From NCBI GenBank assembly GCA_949592205.1, contig CATIUR010000001.1, positions 41,681,001-41,745,000 of the forward strand: 64,000 nt of DNA. The letters are read 5' to 3'. This DNA is from Helichrysum umbraculigerum (Eukaryota; Streptophyta; Magnoliopsida; Asterales; Asteraceae). The notes under the pieces are model-generated. The model did no database searches. It was not told the origin of the DNA and was given only the letters and a program-made list of their open reading frames with translations. Shown here one piece after another: positions 41,601 through 51,500 of the stretch. A program made the position numbers and the translations under genes. Position 1 is the first letter of the stretch. Every line of letters begins with the position of its first letter.

Positions 41601-42488
41601 TTGAAAGACAAATTTTAGGAAACGTTTACCTTAATCGGATGAACTTGGTTTCCCACAAAACAACTATTTATAGGAAATGTTTTACTTAAAAGTTAAACCT
41701 GTGTTTCCTGCAATAACTATTTTGGAATGTTTACCTTATTGTTAAACTTGAGTTCCTGTTAACTATCTGTTGGAAAATGTTTGCTTGACTGCTAAACCTG
41801 ATTTTCCTAAACTATTGAAATGGATATGTTTAACTTATTTGATAAACCTGTATATCCTGCGACTACTTATTAGGAAATGTTTATGATTAAACTTGTGTTT
41901 CCTACACAGTATTATTGTAGTAAGAATGACATTCTTACTAATTATAGGAAATGTTTTCTTTAATTAGAATACTTGTGTTTCCTACTTTACATATAAATAT
42001 TATGTTTGTGTACATGAATGATTTATACAAAACTTAAACCTGTGAATTCACTCAACATTCAATGTTGACAGTTTACTATGTTTTTCAGGGAATTAGGACT
42101 CAGGTACCCCTGCATGCATAAAGGACGTAGGCAACCTGACTATTTATGATGCCACTTTTGGGACACATGGATTTCCTTTGTATTATCAATTCCATTGGTT
42201 ATACTTATGAAATCCCTCTTTTATAAATATGTATTTTCAAATACTTAAGTTGTCTTTGACAACCCTACTTATGTACGACTTTATAAGTCGTATCTTTTGT
42301 AATAACTTTAAGCTTATGGCATCTTAAATATATGTATGTTCTGTATGATCATATACTCTGATACAGTGAATGCACTATCGAATCTGTCCACCCTCAATGC
42401 TTAACTATTATTAAAATACTTCCGCTAATTAACTAAAAGCTTCCGCTAAACTATTAATAAACACGATTACCGATTTGGGGGTGTGACA
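38605..42488 (+). repeat. 3' LTR of element F
   Basis: Aligns end to end with 28852-32733; the 2-bp length difference is in a TA run near 40450. Ends GGGGGTGTGACA and is followed by the CCCCG duplication. Confidence 0.93.
39899..40222. repeat. Palindrome array, 3' LTR copy
   Basis: The twelve-unit array recurs at an offset of 9753 bp from the 5' copy with all spacings kept. One unit reads GAATCCGACGGATTC: the change is at the central base, so both arms stay complementary. Confidence 0.9.
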
Positions 42489-42493
42489 CCCCG
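42489..42493. repeat. Right target-site duplication of element F (CCCCG)
   Basis: CCCCG following the 3' LTR; it pairs with 28847-28851. Confidence 0.92.
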
Positions 42494-42641
42494 GGTATGC
42501 GTATCGAGATCACATTGACGGGTGTCATACGTGACATAGGTACTATTAGAGGACCTTGACATTCCCTAGGATTAAACCCCATTTCAACATATCTCTTTTA
42601 AACCCAAAACCCTTCCAACACTCATTTTTAGTGTTGATGAT
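42489..42641 (+). other. Continuation of the 3' region of element D
   Basis: After F is left out, the sequence continues the alignment with C: GACCTTGACATTCC, CCCATTTC and CTCATTTTTAGT blocks match the minus strand of C around 46660-46770. It is cut at 42641 by element G; the last five bases ATGAT are the expected left target duplication of G. Confidence 0.75.
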
Positions 42642-43210
42642 TGTCACACCCCGTCTAAAGTGGAAACAACGGGGTATAACGGTGATAGGATCATAACACA
42701 TCATTATAAAGAATTCTATATGAAATACAATATCCAATGTGTCATGATGCCCTTAACATGAATAACGGTTCATGTCGTGCATACATTTCAACAATGAATT
42801 CAAAATCTTACTAACAAACGTACAATACAATGTAAAGGCAAAAGATGCCTTCACAAACAACCATGATGTACCACAAGTCTTGAATAACTCTTAATTCAAC
42901 CCTAAAGGTCCACTAAGTTCTCTTGTCCTCTGCTTTAAGTCCACTAGTAAAACCGGAAAAGATATGCTCTAAAACGTCAACACGAATGTTGGTGAGTTTC
43001 GTAGGTTTGAAACAAGACACCATAAAATAAACCTTTTTGCTGTGATGATAATAAGTTAGGACAATGCATATAGAAATGGTACATATAAATGAAATTAGTG
43101 TAAATGAATAAATCTCAACAAAACAACCATGCGTGTTGTCATTTCTCCCACAGAGTAAGACGAATAGCATATACGTCTGTGTGTTGTCAATACCCCCAAA
43201 GGAGCAAGAC
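42642..43210 (-). repeat. 3' LTR of element G, first part
   Basis: On the plus strand it begins TGTCACACCCCGTCTAAAG, matching the other LTR at 62762. It is interrupted by C at 43211, inside a minisatellite unit ending GGAGCAAGAC. Confidence 0.88.
43206..43210. repeat. Left target-site duplication of element C (AAGAC)
   Basis: AAGAC before the TG at 43211; repeated at 56732-56736 after the CA at 56731. Confidence 0.93.
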
Positions 43211-45657
43211 TGTCGTGGCCCCTATTGGTCGGACGGATTTGATTCCGGTCGTTGATCCAACAGCAATAGAAGCGGCGAACAATGGGTTTTAAATTTGTAG
43301 AGCAGGGGAATCCTAAGCTCTATACTACTGACAGACCTAAAAGGGCAGCAAGTGGTATGTATGACTCAGGTGTCGTTCTTCAAACTACAACGGGCATGGG
43401 AGTCTAGGAAGTTTTATTATCTTTGGAGATTCAGCTGGGGTTTTAAAAGTTTTTGGATAGGTTTGGTTTTTATAACTAAATACTAATTAAATAAAGAAAA
43501 CAGAACTAAAGAGGTTTGTACGGAGACTCGGTCAACAAAGGATAAGCGAGTGTTTACTATGATTTCGTTAAATGTTATTGATGAATAGTCAAGGGTAAGG
43601 CTACTAGATGTGATGACTAATCCGGAGAGGATAGAAACATAATTAATGCAAAGTATTGTACCTACGACCGTTCTGCGGCTTCCATACGTTTGTACTCCAC
43701 CAATGGGTGTTTCCAGCACTATACCGAGTAATAGGGCGTTTTACGGTTTTTCCGTTACATTAATTAGGGTTCCACATTACTCCCGCAGATTTCCTATATC
43801 CTAATGAGCTACAACTACGATCCTATTAAATATCTAACGTAGAGTTGTCCGCAATCAGATAAATAACATGTCACGTGGATAGCAGTTATAGAAGTCAGAT
43901 ACACCGGAAGTTCTCCCAAATGTACAGACCAATTTAACCGACGACTATCCTCGAATCCTGGTCCCCAGTTACAGTCATCAGAGATGTCTGTATCGTAGCG
44001 TGAATTGTTGATTGAACAAGAACACGAACGGGGATAATCCCGCGGACCAAGTTGGGATAATCGGGCTAACGATCAGTTAAATTGTTCAGCATTACAGATA
44101 TAAACCATCACAACTATTCCATGCATGTTAATCTACTGTGTAAACCAATATTTTGTGTCTGAAAACCTAATTATACAGTTACTGATATGAACCAAGGGGG
44201 TAACTCTAGCATGCATCATTCCTAGGGCAACAATCAAACAAGAACATGCGATAGGGTAACACATAACAGAACACCGGAATCCTAGCGTAGCAGATAACCA
44301 ATAATTAGATCATAGATATCCCGAAAGTTCTCTCAAAGATATATAACAAATAAACATGAATCTAACCTATCTCTAATCCTACGCTCCGTGTCTCTTATGA
44401 TTTGTTTCAACCTAGAGAACACAGCCATACCAAGTTCATTGATCATCAAGTATAGAATAGGTAGAGAACGTACCACTAGTAATTGGCCAAGTTCTAGCAG
44501 GAAGATTCTAACCACAGCATAGGTTGGATAGATAAACATTCGAGATTCAGTTTACGAGTTCATACACAGTTTAAAGTAACACGGGCAGAGTAACAGCATG
44601 GCATAAACATTTTGACTATTCTAACATAACTACGTCATAGTAAACACAAAGAAATGTGTAGCCTAACATTATATATCTAGCATACAATCCTAAACAAGCA
44701 TAAACAAAGCAACACATGTTTAAAACTGGAAAGTAAGAGATATATAAATAGAACCTGATACGAATTTATTACAGACAGATCTTCGCAAATACAATGTCTT
44801 GGAGTGCCTCCGTACAAAAGCTAAAAGCTACCTCTACCTAACTATCTCTCTAACTAGCTCAATTCTAGAGAGAGAAAATCCCTTAGAGAGAGAAACTAGA
44901 GAGAGTGATGTGTGTGAGAGAGAAAGTGTAGGGAGAGAATGAAATGAGAAAGTTGGTATGTTGGTGAAGTGAGGGGTGTCCACTATTTATAGGCAAAGCA
45001 TTAAATCGCACGTACAACTCACGAAGCAGCACGTACAAGCAAACGAAGCACGATATGGGGGAAGGGGGCCGTATACGGCTTGTATAGGGCCGTATACGGT
45101 CTATATAAGGCCGTATATGGTCTGTATAGGGCCGTATACGGTGCCTATGGCCGTATATGGGCTTCGTCTGATTTCGTTCGTTGCTTAAAACGTCCGTATC
45201 TCCTTCGTTATGCGTCCGTTTGACTTGATTCTTTCGCTTGTGGTTTCGTAATTCCGTTACGCTTCTAATGATGCCAATAGCACAGAAATTGGATGTGTAG
45301 AGCTTAGGCGTAGCCGGAATGACTTTTAATGGCTCTGAAAGCGTAGTGGTTTCTCCGTCCTTTGGCCGTTTCACTTGATTCCAGATTTTTCCGTCTCGAT
45401 TTTACCTGTACAACAGATGGTAGAAGTTAGGAAGTGTGTCTTGACAGGAAAATGAGATCGGAGGAATCGGCCTGTATTAAAATGCTGTGTTTTGTGCATT
45501 TTTAGAGTGTTTTCAGTGATTTTTATCACAACGTCTACTTTTGAACCACTTTAGTGTATTTTAGTAAATAATCAATGTTTTGGAATGTTTTCACTAAAGA
45601 AAGGTACAAAATGTGAGGAATAAAGCTTCTAAAAACATGACTTTTTACGTCACATCA
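43211..45657 (-). repeat. 3' LTR of element C
   Basis: Plus-strand ends TGTCGTGGCC...CACATCA. It contains the palindrome array at 45070-45161 and a TATA box (CTATAAATAG on the minus strand) at 44983-44992. Small open frames in it are not genes. Confidence 0.95.
45070..45161. promoter_or_regulatory. CCGTATACGG array in the 3' LTR of C
   Basis: Five palindrome sites at the same spacing as in the 5' LTR (56143-56234), but two of them read CCGTATATGG, a CG-to-TG change. Confidence 0.8.
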
Positions 45658-45674
45658 AGTTATCCCACACTTAG
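45658..45674 (-). promoter_or_regulatory. Polypurine-like tract of element C
   Basis: Minus strand CTAAGTGTGGGATAACT abuts the LTR start TGATGTGACG. The same 13-mer core recurs three times upstream at 47167-47303. Confidence 0.7.
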
Positions 45675-46265
45675 ACGTTTCTTGTCCTCAAGCAACAACT
45701 CTCTGAAAAATATTTTTAGGTCATGTTTTTAGGGGCGAGTCAGAGAATATGTTCCGAGATTAGCATTTCCTCATATAAGTCAGTTACTTCTAAAAGTGTG
45801 GAGGAGGATAAGATGATCCTTCCATAAACAAGAAGAGATTCTCTTAGGCGTACATCCAAATCTCATGATCTTGGAGTACACATGACTAGGCGATCTCACT
45901 ACAGGTGGTCACTCAATTCACTCAAAGTGTATCGGGTTTCCTATCAATCTAGCTCAAACGAAATTGCTCAAAATAGCCAGTCATGCTGCACTCATCGTCA
46001 TAGGCTTGATCGAGAATCGGATCTCCACCACTTAGGTGAGGACGGTGCTAATTATCTCAAGACATTCAGAGGGTTGTAATGTTTGGTGAGGGTGAAGGGT
46101 ATGGATAGTGGTTTGTGAGGGTGTTTAGCTTATCCTAAAATCACTGAGATTATGAACAACTTTATTTAGAACGGAGGGGAGCGGAGAGTTGGTAGCTGTT
46201 TCAGCTTTTTGCCGGTTTTTTTCATGAAGAGCAATGCTTTGAAACTTTCAGCTTTATTTGCGGAG

Positions 46266-46322
46266 CTATTTTCTTTTCTTTTCTTTTCTTTTTCTTCTTT
46301 TCTCTTTTCTTTTCTTTTCTTC
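46266..46322. repeat. (TTTTC)n-like microsatellite, purine-rich in the element's sense
   Basis: About 55 bp of TTTTCTTTTC-type sequence with few interruptions, about 610 bp before the 3' LTR of C in the minus-strand sense. Confidence 0.8.
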
Positions 46323-47182
46323 AGAATTTCTTTTAGAGAATTTCCAAGAAATTTATATTTTGAATCCTTTAGAAATCTTTTCCTCTTATCTTGATCATTT
46401 TGATTCTTTTCCAGGTCCTAATTTTTCCCGCACAATCGTCCTTCCAGTTCTCTTGTGTGCTAATTTTCCCGCACCATTTGTTGAGAAGCTTGATTTTGGA
46501 GAATGCTAATGAGTAGGATATTTGAAACAGATATTCTAAACGGTTGTTCTTCATAACCTCAGAAATTCCAAGATAAGTTTGGAGGTAATTTTTGGGAAGT
46601 GGGTGAAAATTAGGGTTTTGAAGAAACGAAAGGTTGAGGCTCAACAGGGTATACTAGGCGGATCTTCGATACTAAAAATGAGCATCGGAAAGGGTTTTGG
46701 GCTTGAAAAGATATGTAAGAAATGGGTTAAGTCCTAAGGAATGTCAAGGTCATTTAATTGCACCTATACCGCGTACGGTACACACCAATATGGTCTCGAA
46801 ACGTATGTCAAGAGCAAGTTCTAATTCAGAGATACAGACATCGGCATACACACAAGAATTGAAAGTGAAGCATTAAAGATGAATGCTTTTGGGCTCAAGA
46901 TACCTCACTGCAAAGGGTTGTATGTGTCTAGTCATGTTCCTTTGATTATTACTTCTTGTTTAAGCAATTTCTACCTTATTTCCTTTAGGCTTTTAGAAAT
47001 ATCATACTTATATTTTGAAAATGGTTTCTCTCAGTAGTATCTGAGACTCAAAAACTGAGTTAGACTCATTGATTTTGAAAAAATTTGACCTTATTTTTGA
47101 AAATTTTTGAGAGAAAGATTACTATTGGACATAAAAAATCACCTATTAAGGTATTCTATACCTACCATCCCACACTTAGAGG

Positions 47183-47200
47183 AACATTGTCCCTAATGTT
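47183..47200 (-). ncRNA. Conserved stem-loop of the Athila 3' region (C)
   Basis: AACATTAGGGACAATGTT on the minus strand pairs AACATT with AATGTT. The equivalents are 28455-28472 in D and 14794-14811 in H, each flanked by CTAAGTGTGGGAT copies. Listed as an RNA element because it lies within the transcribed region; the role is unknown. Confidence 0.5.
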
Positions 47201-47611
47201 CTCTTGAGTAGAGATTTTACTTAGTAAAATCCCACACTTAGAGTTTGAACATGTAAGTAGATGTTTCTCAAGTGTTTAATTTGGGCTGGAATCCCACACT
47301 TAGTGATAAGTTTAGGATGAGGTACAAAAATTAAATGTACTAACATAGGCATAATAAACATAATTGAAACGGGGAGAAAGGAATACAGAGACTCCCCATT
47401 TGTGTTTACTGGAATAGACCAGGTTTGTGCAGGAGTGGTGCTAGTGAATTGCTGGATTTTAAGGACCAGGCTCGTTTAAGATCATCCATTCCACACAAAG
47501 CTGAATTCTGCAATAAACCACGACACACATATCATAGTATCTCATCTAGGTAGCAAGTCTAAAGCGTAAGTGCGGAGTCATAATACAGAAAGTAAATAAT
47601 AAAGATAAAAT

Positions 47612-48271
47612 CTAGTAATCATCAAGTAGGTCATCAGTGTCAGGATCAAACTCTGCCTCAACATCCCTGTCGAAAACAGAAGTCGGGGATGGAATGGAGA
47701 AATCCATAGCAGCCATAGCCTGACTCACGATCTCGTCAGAGGAAGTGACAGAAGTATGAGCATCAAAGCTAGCCAGAAGCTGCTCTGTGAGGCCGTGATC
47801 TGGTGATGCAAATCCTGTGGGTAATGCTGGAGCAAGATCAGCAGCTGCAGTAGTGGGGCCAGTGGAAGGTCCAGCAGTAGAGAGAACAGGTGGATCAGCA
47901 GGAGGACAGAAGAACCATGGAAGTCGAGATGGTCCTGGATCTGGGCCAAGCCTGAAGGGGATGGCATCAGGTCTCGGAATCTCGAGCCGCTCACAGATAG
48001 AGGACATGATGTCATGCTGGATGGAGAGTGTCCGAAAGAGGGCCCACGAAGTAGCTGGGTCAGCCGTAGTGATACCGTACTCGAAAGTGGGTACGGGGGC
48101 TGGCAAAGGTGATGAGGGCCCCTCATCGGGCAACTCCTCGTGAGTGATCGGGACATCATTCAGGTCCTCCTCAGTGATGGTCAGCATAGCCGCTCTCTGT
48201 ACCCTGCGTCTACGGGGTCTGTGTCGTCTGCGTGGTCTCGCAGCTACATGATCAGCGTCAACAGCGTCCAT
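47612..48271 (-). CDS. Athila small accessory ORF2 (element C, intact)
   Basis: 219 codons from the ATG at 48271, downstream of gag-pol. A very basic N-terminus (RPRRRHRPRRRR) is followed by FEYGITTADPA, LSIQHD, FRLGPDPGPSRLPWFF, a Pro/Ala/Thr-rich middle and the acidic end FDPDTDDLLDDY. These blocks also occur in order in D (27580-28080). The start codon is preceded by a pyrimidine-rich tract and ATCTTGTTTCAG/G, a good splice acceptor also present in D, so a spliced subgenomic message is likely. There is no signal peptide or membrane segment, so it is not envelope-like. The function is unknown; the charge pattern suggests binding to nucleic acid or a basic partner. Confidence 0.75.
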   Translation of the reverse strand: MDAVDADHVAARPRRRHRPRRRRVQRAAMLTITEEDLNDVPITHEELPDEGPSSPLPAPVPTFEYGITTADPATSWALFRTLSIQHDIMSSICERLEIPRPDAIPFRLGPDPGPSRLPWFFCPPADPPVLSTAGPSTGPTTAAADLAPALPTGFASPDHGLTEQLLASFDAHTSVTSSDEIVSQAMAAMDFSIPSPTSVFDRDVEAEFDPDTDDLLDDY

Positions 48272-48272
48272 C

Positions 48273-48295
48273 CTGAAACAAGATAAAATAAACAG
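48273..48295 (-). other. Putative 3' splice site before ORF2 of C
   Basis: The minus strand reads CCTGTTTATTTTATCTTG then TTTCAG/G, immediately before the start codon. D has CCTGTTTTCTTTATGTTTCAG/G at 27558-27579. Both are preceded by GCATTA. Confidence 0.55.
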
Positions 48296-48448
48296 GTAAT
48301 GCTAACAGTGATAGTTAATGAACAACACTTATCTCGGATTTTGCAATTCGAAGTCAGATAAGTGGCAAGCCTGCAATTTTATTAGTTCAGAGGTAACCAT
48401 ACTTAATAAAAATAAACTAAGAAATAAAACGACAGAAATAAAGATAGG

Positions 48449-48474
48449 CTTGGGGTGCCTCCCAAGAGCGCTTG
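48449..48474 (-). ncRNA. Conserved stem-loop just after gag-pol of C
   Basis: CTTGGGAGGCACCCCAAG on the minus strand pairs CTTGGG with CCCAAG. The D equivalent (27284-27310) keeps TGGGAGGCACCCCA. It lies about 45 bp after the pol stop in both elements. Confidence 0.5.
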
Positions 48475-48517
48475 TTTTACGAGTCTCTAGCTTGACTCTT
48501 TGTACCTTTCTGTCGAC

Positions 48518-51500
48518 TCACGGTGGTTCAAAGATAAAGACATCTTCCCTGATGGGAAAGTCTTCGAAGTAATGCTTTAAGAAAAGACCATTAACCTTAA
48601 AATTACCTTCTGGTGCCTCAAGTTCGACTGCACCATAAGGAAATACCTTTGATACTATGAATGGTCCGCTCCACCTGATTTTGAACTTGCCAGAGAATTT
48701 CTTGAATCGCGAATTGAAAAGCAGCACTTTATCTCCTGTTTTGAATCGTGAGGGCCTCAGCTTAGCATCGTGAATTTTCTTAGTTCGTTCTTTGAAGTTT
48801 AACGAACTGTCATATGCCTGATCCCTTAGTTCGGCTAACTCATTCAACTGCATTCGTCTATTTGCTCCAGCTGTAGAAATATCTAAGTTGCAGTTCTTCA
48901 AAGCCCAGTATGCTTTATATTCCAGCTCAATTGGTAAGTGACATGCCTTGCCATAAACTAGACGATATGGTGTGGTTCCTAATGGTGTTTTATAGGCGGT
49001 TCTGAATGCCCACAATGCATCATCTAATTTTTCAGCCCATTTGTACCCATGATTACCAACGGTTCTTTCCAAGATTCTCTTCAAATCTCGATTTGTTGCC
49101 TCAGCTTGCCCATTTGTCTGGGGGTGATAAGCTGTTGATGTTTTGTGAGTGACACCATACTGTTGCAGAACTTTTATGAATTGATTGTTGCAAAAGTGTA
49201 TACCACGATCACTAATTATTTCTTTTGGAGTTCCAAATCGACTAAATAGCTTTTTGAGAAACTTGGTTACCACTTTGGTGTCATTTGTTGGGAGAGCTTG
49301 GGCTTCGGCCCACCTGGAGACGTAGTCGACTGCAACCAAGATGTATTCTTTACCATTAGATTTAGGGAATGGTCCCATGAAATCTAATCCCCAGATATCG
49401 AAGATTTCCACGGCCTGGATGTTTGTGAGTGGCATTTCATTCCGAGCTGTTATATTGCCTTGTCTTTGGCAGATATCGCAGCGTCTTACCAGATCGTATG
49501 CATCTCGAAATATGGTTGGCCAGAAAAAGCCGGCATCGTACACTTTTCTTGCTGTCATGTTGGTACCGTGATGTCCTCCAGTAGGTCCATGGTGGCTTTG
49601 GTGTAAGATGTGTTCTGCCTCTTTCCCATCAACGTATCTTCTAATGATCTGATCAGGGCAAACCTTAAAGAGGAAAGGGTTGTCCCAATAGTAATACTTT
49701 ATATCGCGGAAGAATTTTTGTCTTCGAGAGGTTGGCATCCCTTTAGGTACAATTTTTCCCACCAAATAATTGGCATAGTCAGCATACCAGGGATCATTAG
49801 TAGATCGTGACCCTTGATGGTATCTACCAATATGCATGAGTTGTTCTTCTGGAAACTGGTCTTGAATGTCTTTTTCGTGCAACTTATCCATTGAAGGATT
49901 TTCTAATCGGCTGAGATGGTCCGCCGCGACGTTTTCTGCTCCTTTTTTGTCTTTGATCTCGATGTCGAATTCTTGAAGGAGTAAAATCCATCGTAGAAGG
50001 CGAGGTTTAGCATCTTGCTTCTTAAAAAGATATTTCAGAGCTGAGTGATCTGTATAGACAATAGTTTTGGACAAGATTAGATAAGAACGAAATTTATCAA
50101 AAGCAAATACTACCGCTAGCAGCTCTTTTTCTGTAGTTGTATAATTTTCTTGGGCGTCAGTGAGCGTTTTGCTGGCGTAGTATATTGGTTGAAACTGTTT
50201 CTCCTTCCGCTGTCCCAGAACTGCTCCGACTGCGAAATCACTGGCGTCGCACATGATTTCAAATGGGAGACTCCAGTCTGGAGCAACCATGATCGGTGCA
50301 TGGACAAGCAGATCTTTTAGATGATCAAAGGCCTTGAGACATTCGTCTGTAAAGACAAACGGCGTATCTTTTTCGAGGAGATGACTAATAGGTCGGGATA
50401 TCTTAGAGAAATCTTTGATAAAGCGACGGTAGAACCCGGCGTGTCCTAGAAAACTGCGGATGGCTTCAACAGAGGTGGGTGGTGGAAGTTTTGAGATGGT
50501 TTCGACTTTTGCTTTGTCAACTTCAATTCCAGCTTTGGATATACGGTGTCCTAAAACTATGCCTTCTTTTACCATGAAATGGCATTTTTCCCAATTCAGA
50601 ACTAGGTTCGATTCTTCACATCGGGTGAGCATCTTGTTCAAGTTAGAAAGACAAGTGGTGAACGAATCTCCGAAAACCGAAAAATCATCCATGAACACTT
50701 CCATGCATTGTTCAATCATGTCGTGGAAGATTGCTACCATGCATCTTTGAAATGTCGCCGGTGCATTACATAAGCCAAATGGCATACGTCGGTAGGCAAA
50801 GGTTCCGTATGGACAGGTGAACGTTGTCTTTTCTTGGTCCTTTGGATCGAGAGGTATCTGAAAATAGCCAGAGAAACCGTCGAGGAAGCAATAGAATTCG
50901 TTTCCTGACAATCTTTCAAGCATCTGATCAATGAACGGTAGGGGGAAGTGATCTTTGCGTGTAGCTTCATTTAGTTTCCGATAGTTGATACATACCCTCC
51001 AACCGGTGACGGTTCGTGTTGGAATCAACTCGTTGTCTTCGTTAGCGATGACCGTCATGCCTCCTTTCTTCGGGACGACTTGAACTGGACTGACCCATGG
51101 GGAATCCGAAATAGGATAAATTAGACCAGCATCCAAGAGTTTGATAACCTCCTTTTTCACCACGTCTTGAATCTTTGGGTTAACTCTCCTTTGCCTTTGA
51201 ATGGAAGGTCTGAAGTCATTTTCCATTAAGATCTTGTGAGTGCAGTAATTTGGGCTGATCCCTTGTATGTCAGAGATTTTCCATGCAATCGCTTTCTTAT
51301 GTGACTTTAGAACCTTAATGTGTAGTGCTTTCTCTTCAGGCTTCAGACCTTTGGATATGATAACTGGTAAGTGCGAAGTTCCTTCGAGAAAAGCATATTC
51401 AAGGTGTGAGGGTAGTTCCTTCAGCTCCAATTCGGGTGGTTCTTCAGTGGAAGGCTTCATCCTGGTAATCTCGTCTCTCTTAAGCTCATCGTATGTTGTC

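Larger units (their letters stand above)
28852..42488 (+). mobile_element. Complete Tekay-type chromovirus element F
   Basis: 13,637 bp bounded by LTRs of 3882 and 3884 bp (28852-32733 and 38605-42488) that begin TGTGACA and end TGTGACA, with a 5-bp target duplication CCCCG. Primer site, an extra ORF, gag, protease, reverse transcriptase, RNase H, integrase, chromodomain-like tail and polypurine tract are all present in order. I count by eye about 35 substitutions between the LTRs (about 0.9%). The coding frame has about three stops and two frameshifts. Confidence 0.93.
45675..47611 (-). other. 3' non-coding region of element C
   Basis: About 1.9 kb without a gene. A plus-strand TTTTC-rich run lies at about 46266-46322 (purine-rich in the element's sense). 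Three CTAAGTGTGGGAT copies lie at 47167-47179, 47229-47241 and 47291-47303 (minus strand), with a stem-loop at 47183-47200. The region aligns in patches with 28081-28851 plus 42489-42641 of D. Confidence 0.75.

Noticed and set aside
43104..45374. Small open frames in the C and G LTRs
   Set aside because: Duplicated by the LTR repeat, no recognisable domain, and in several cases made of the palindrome array itself.
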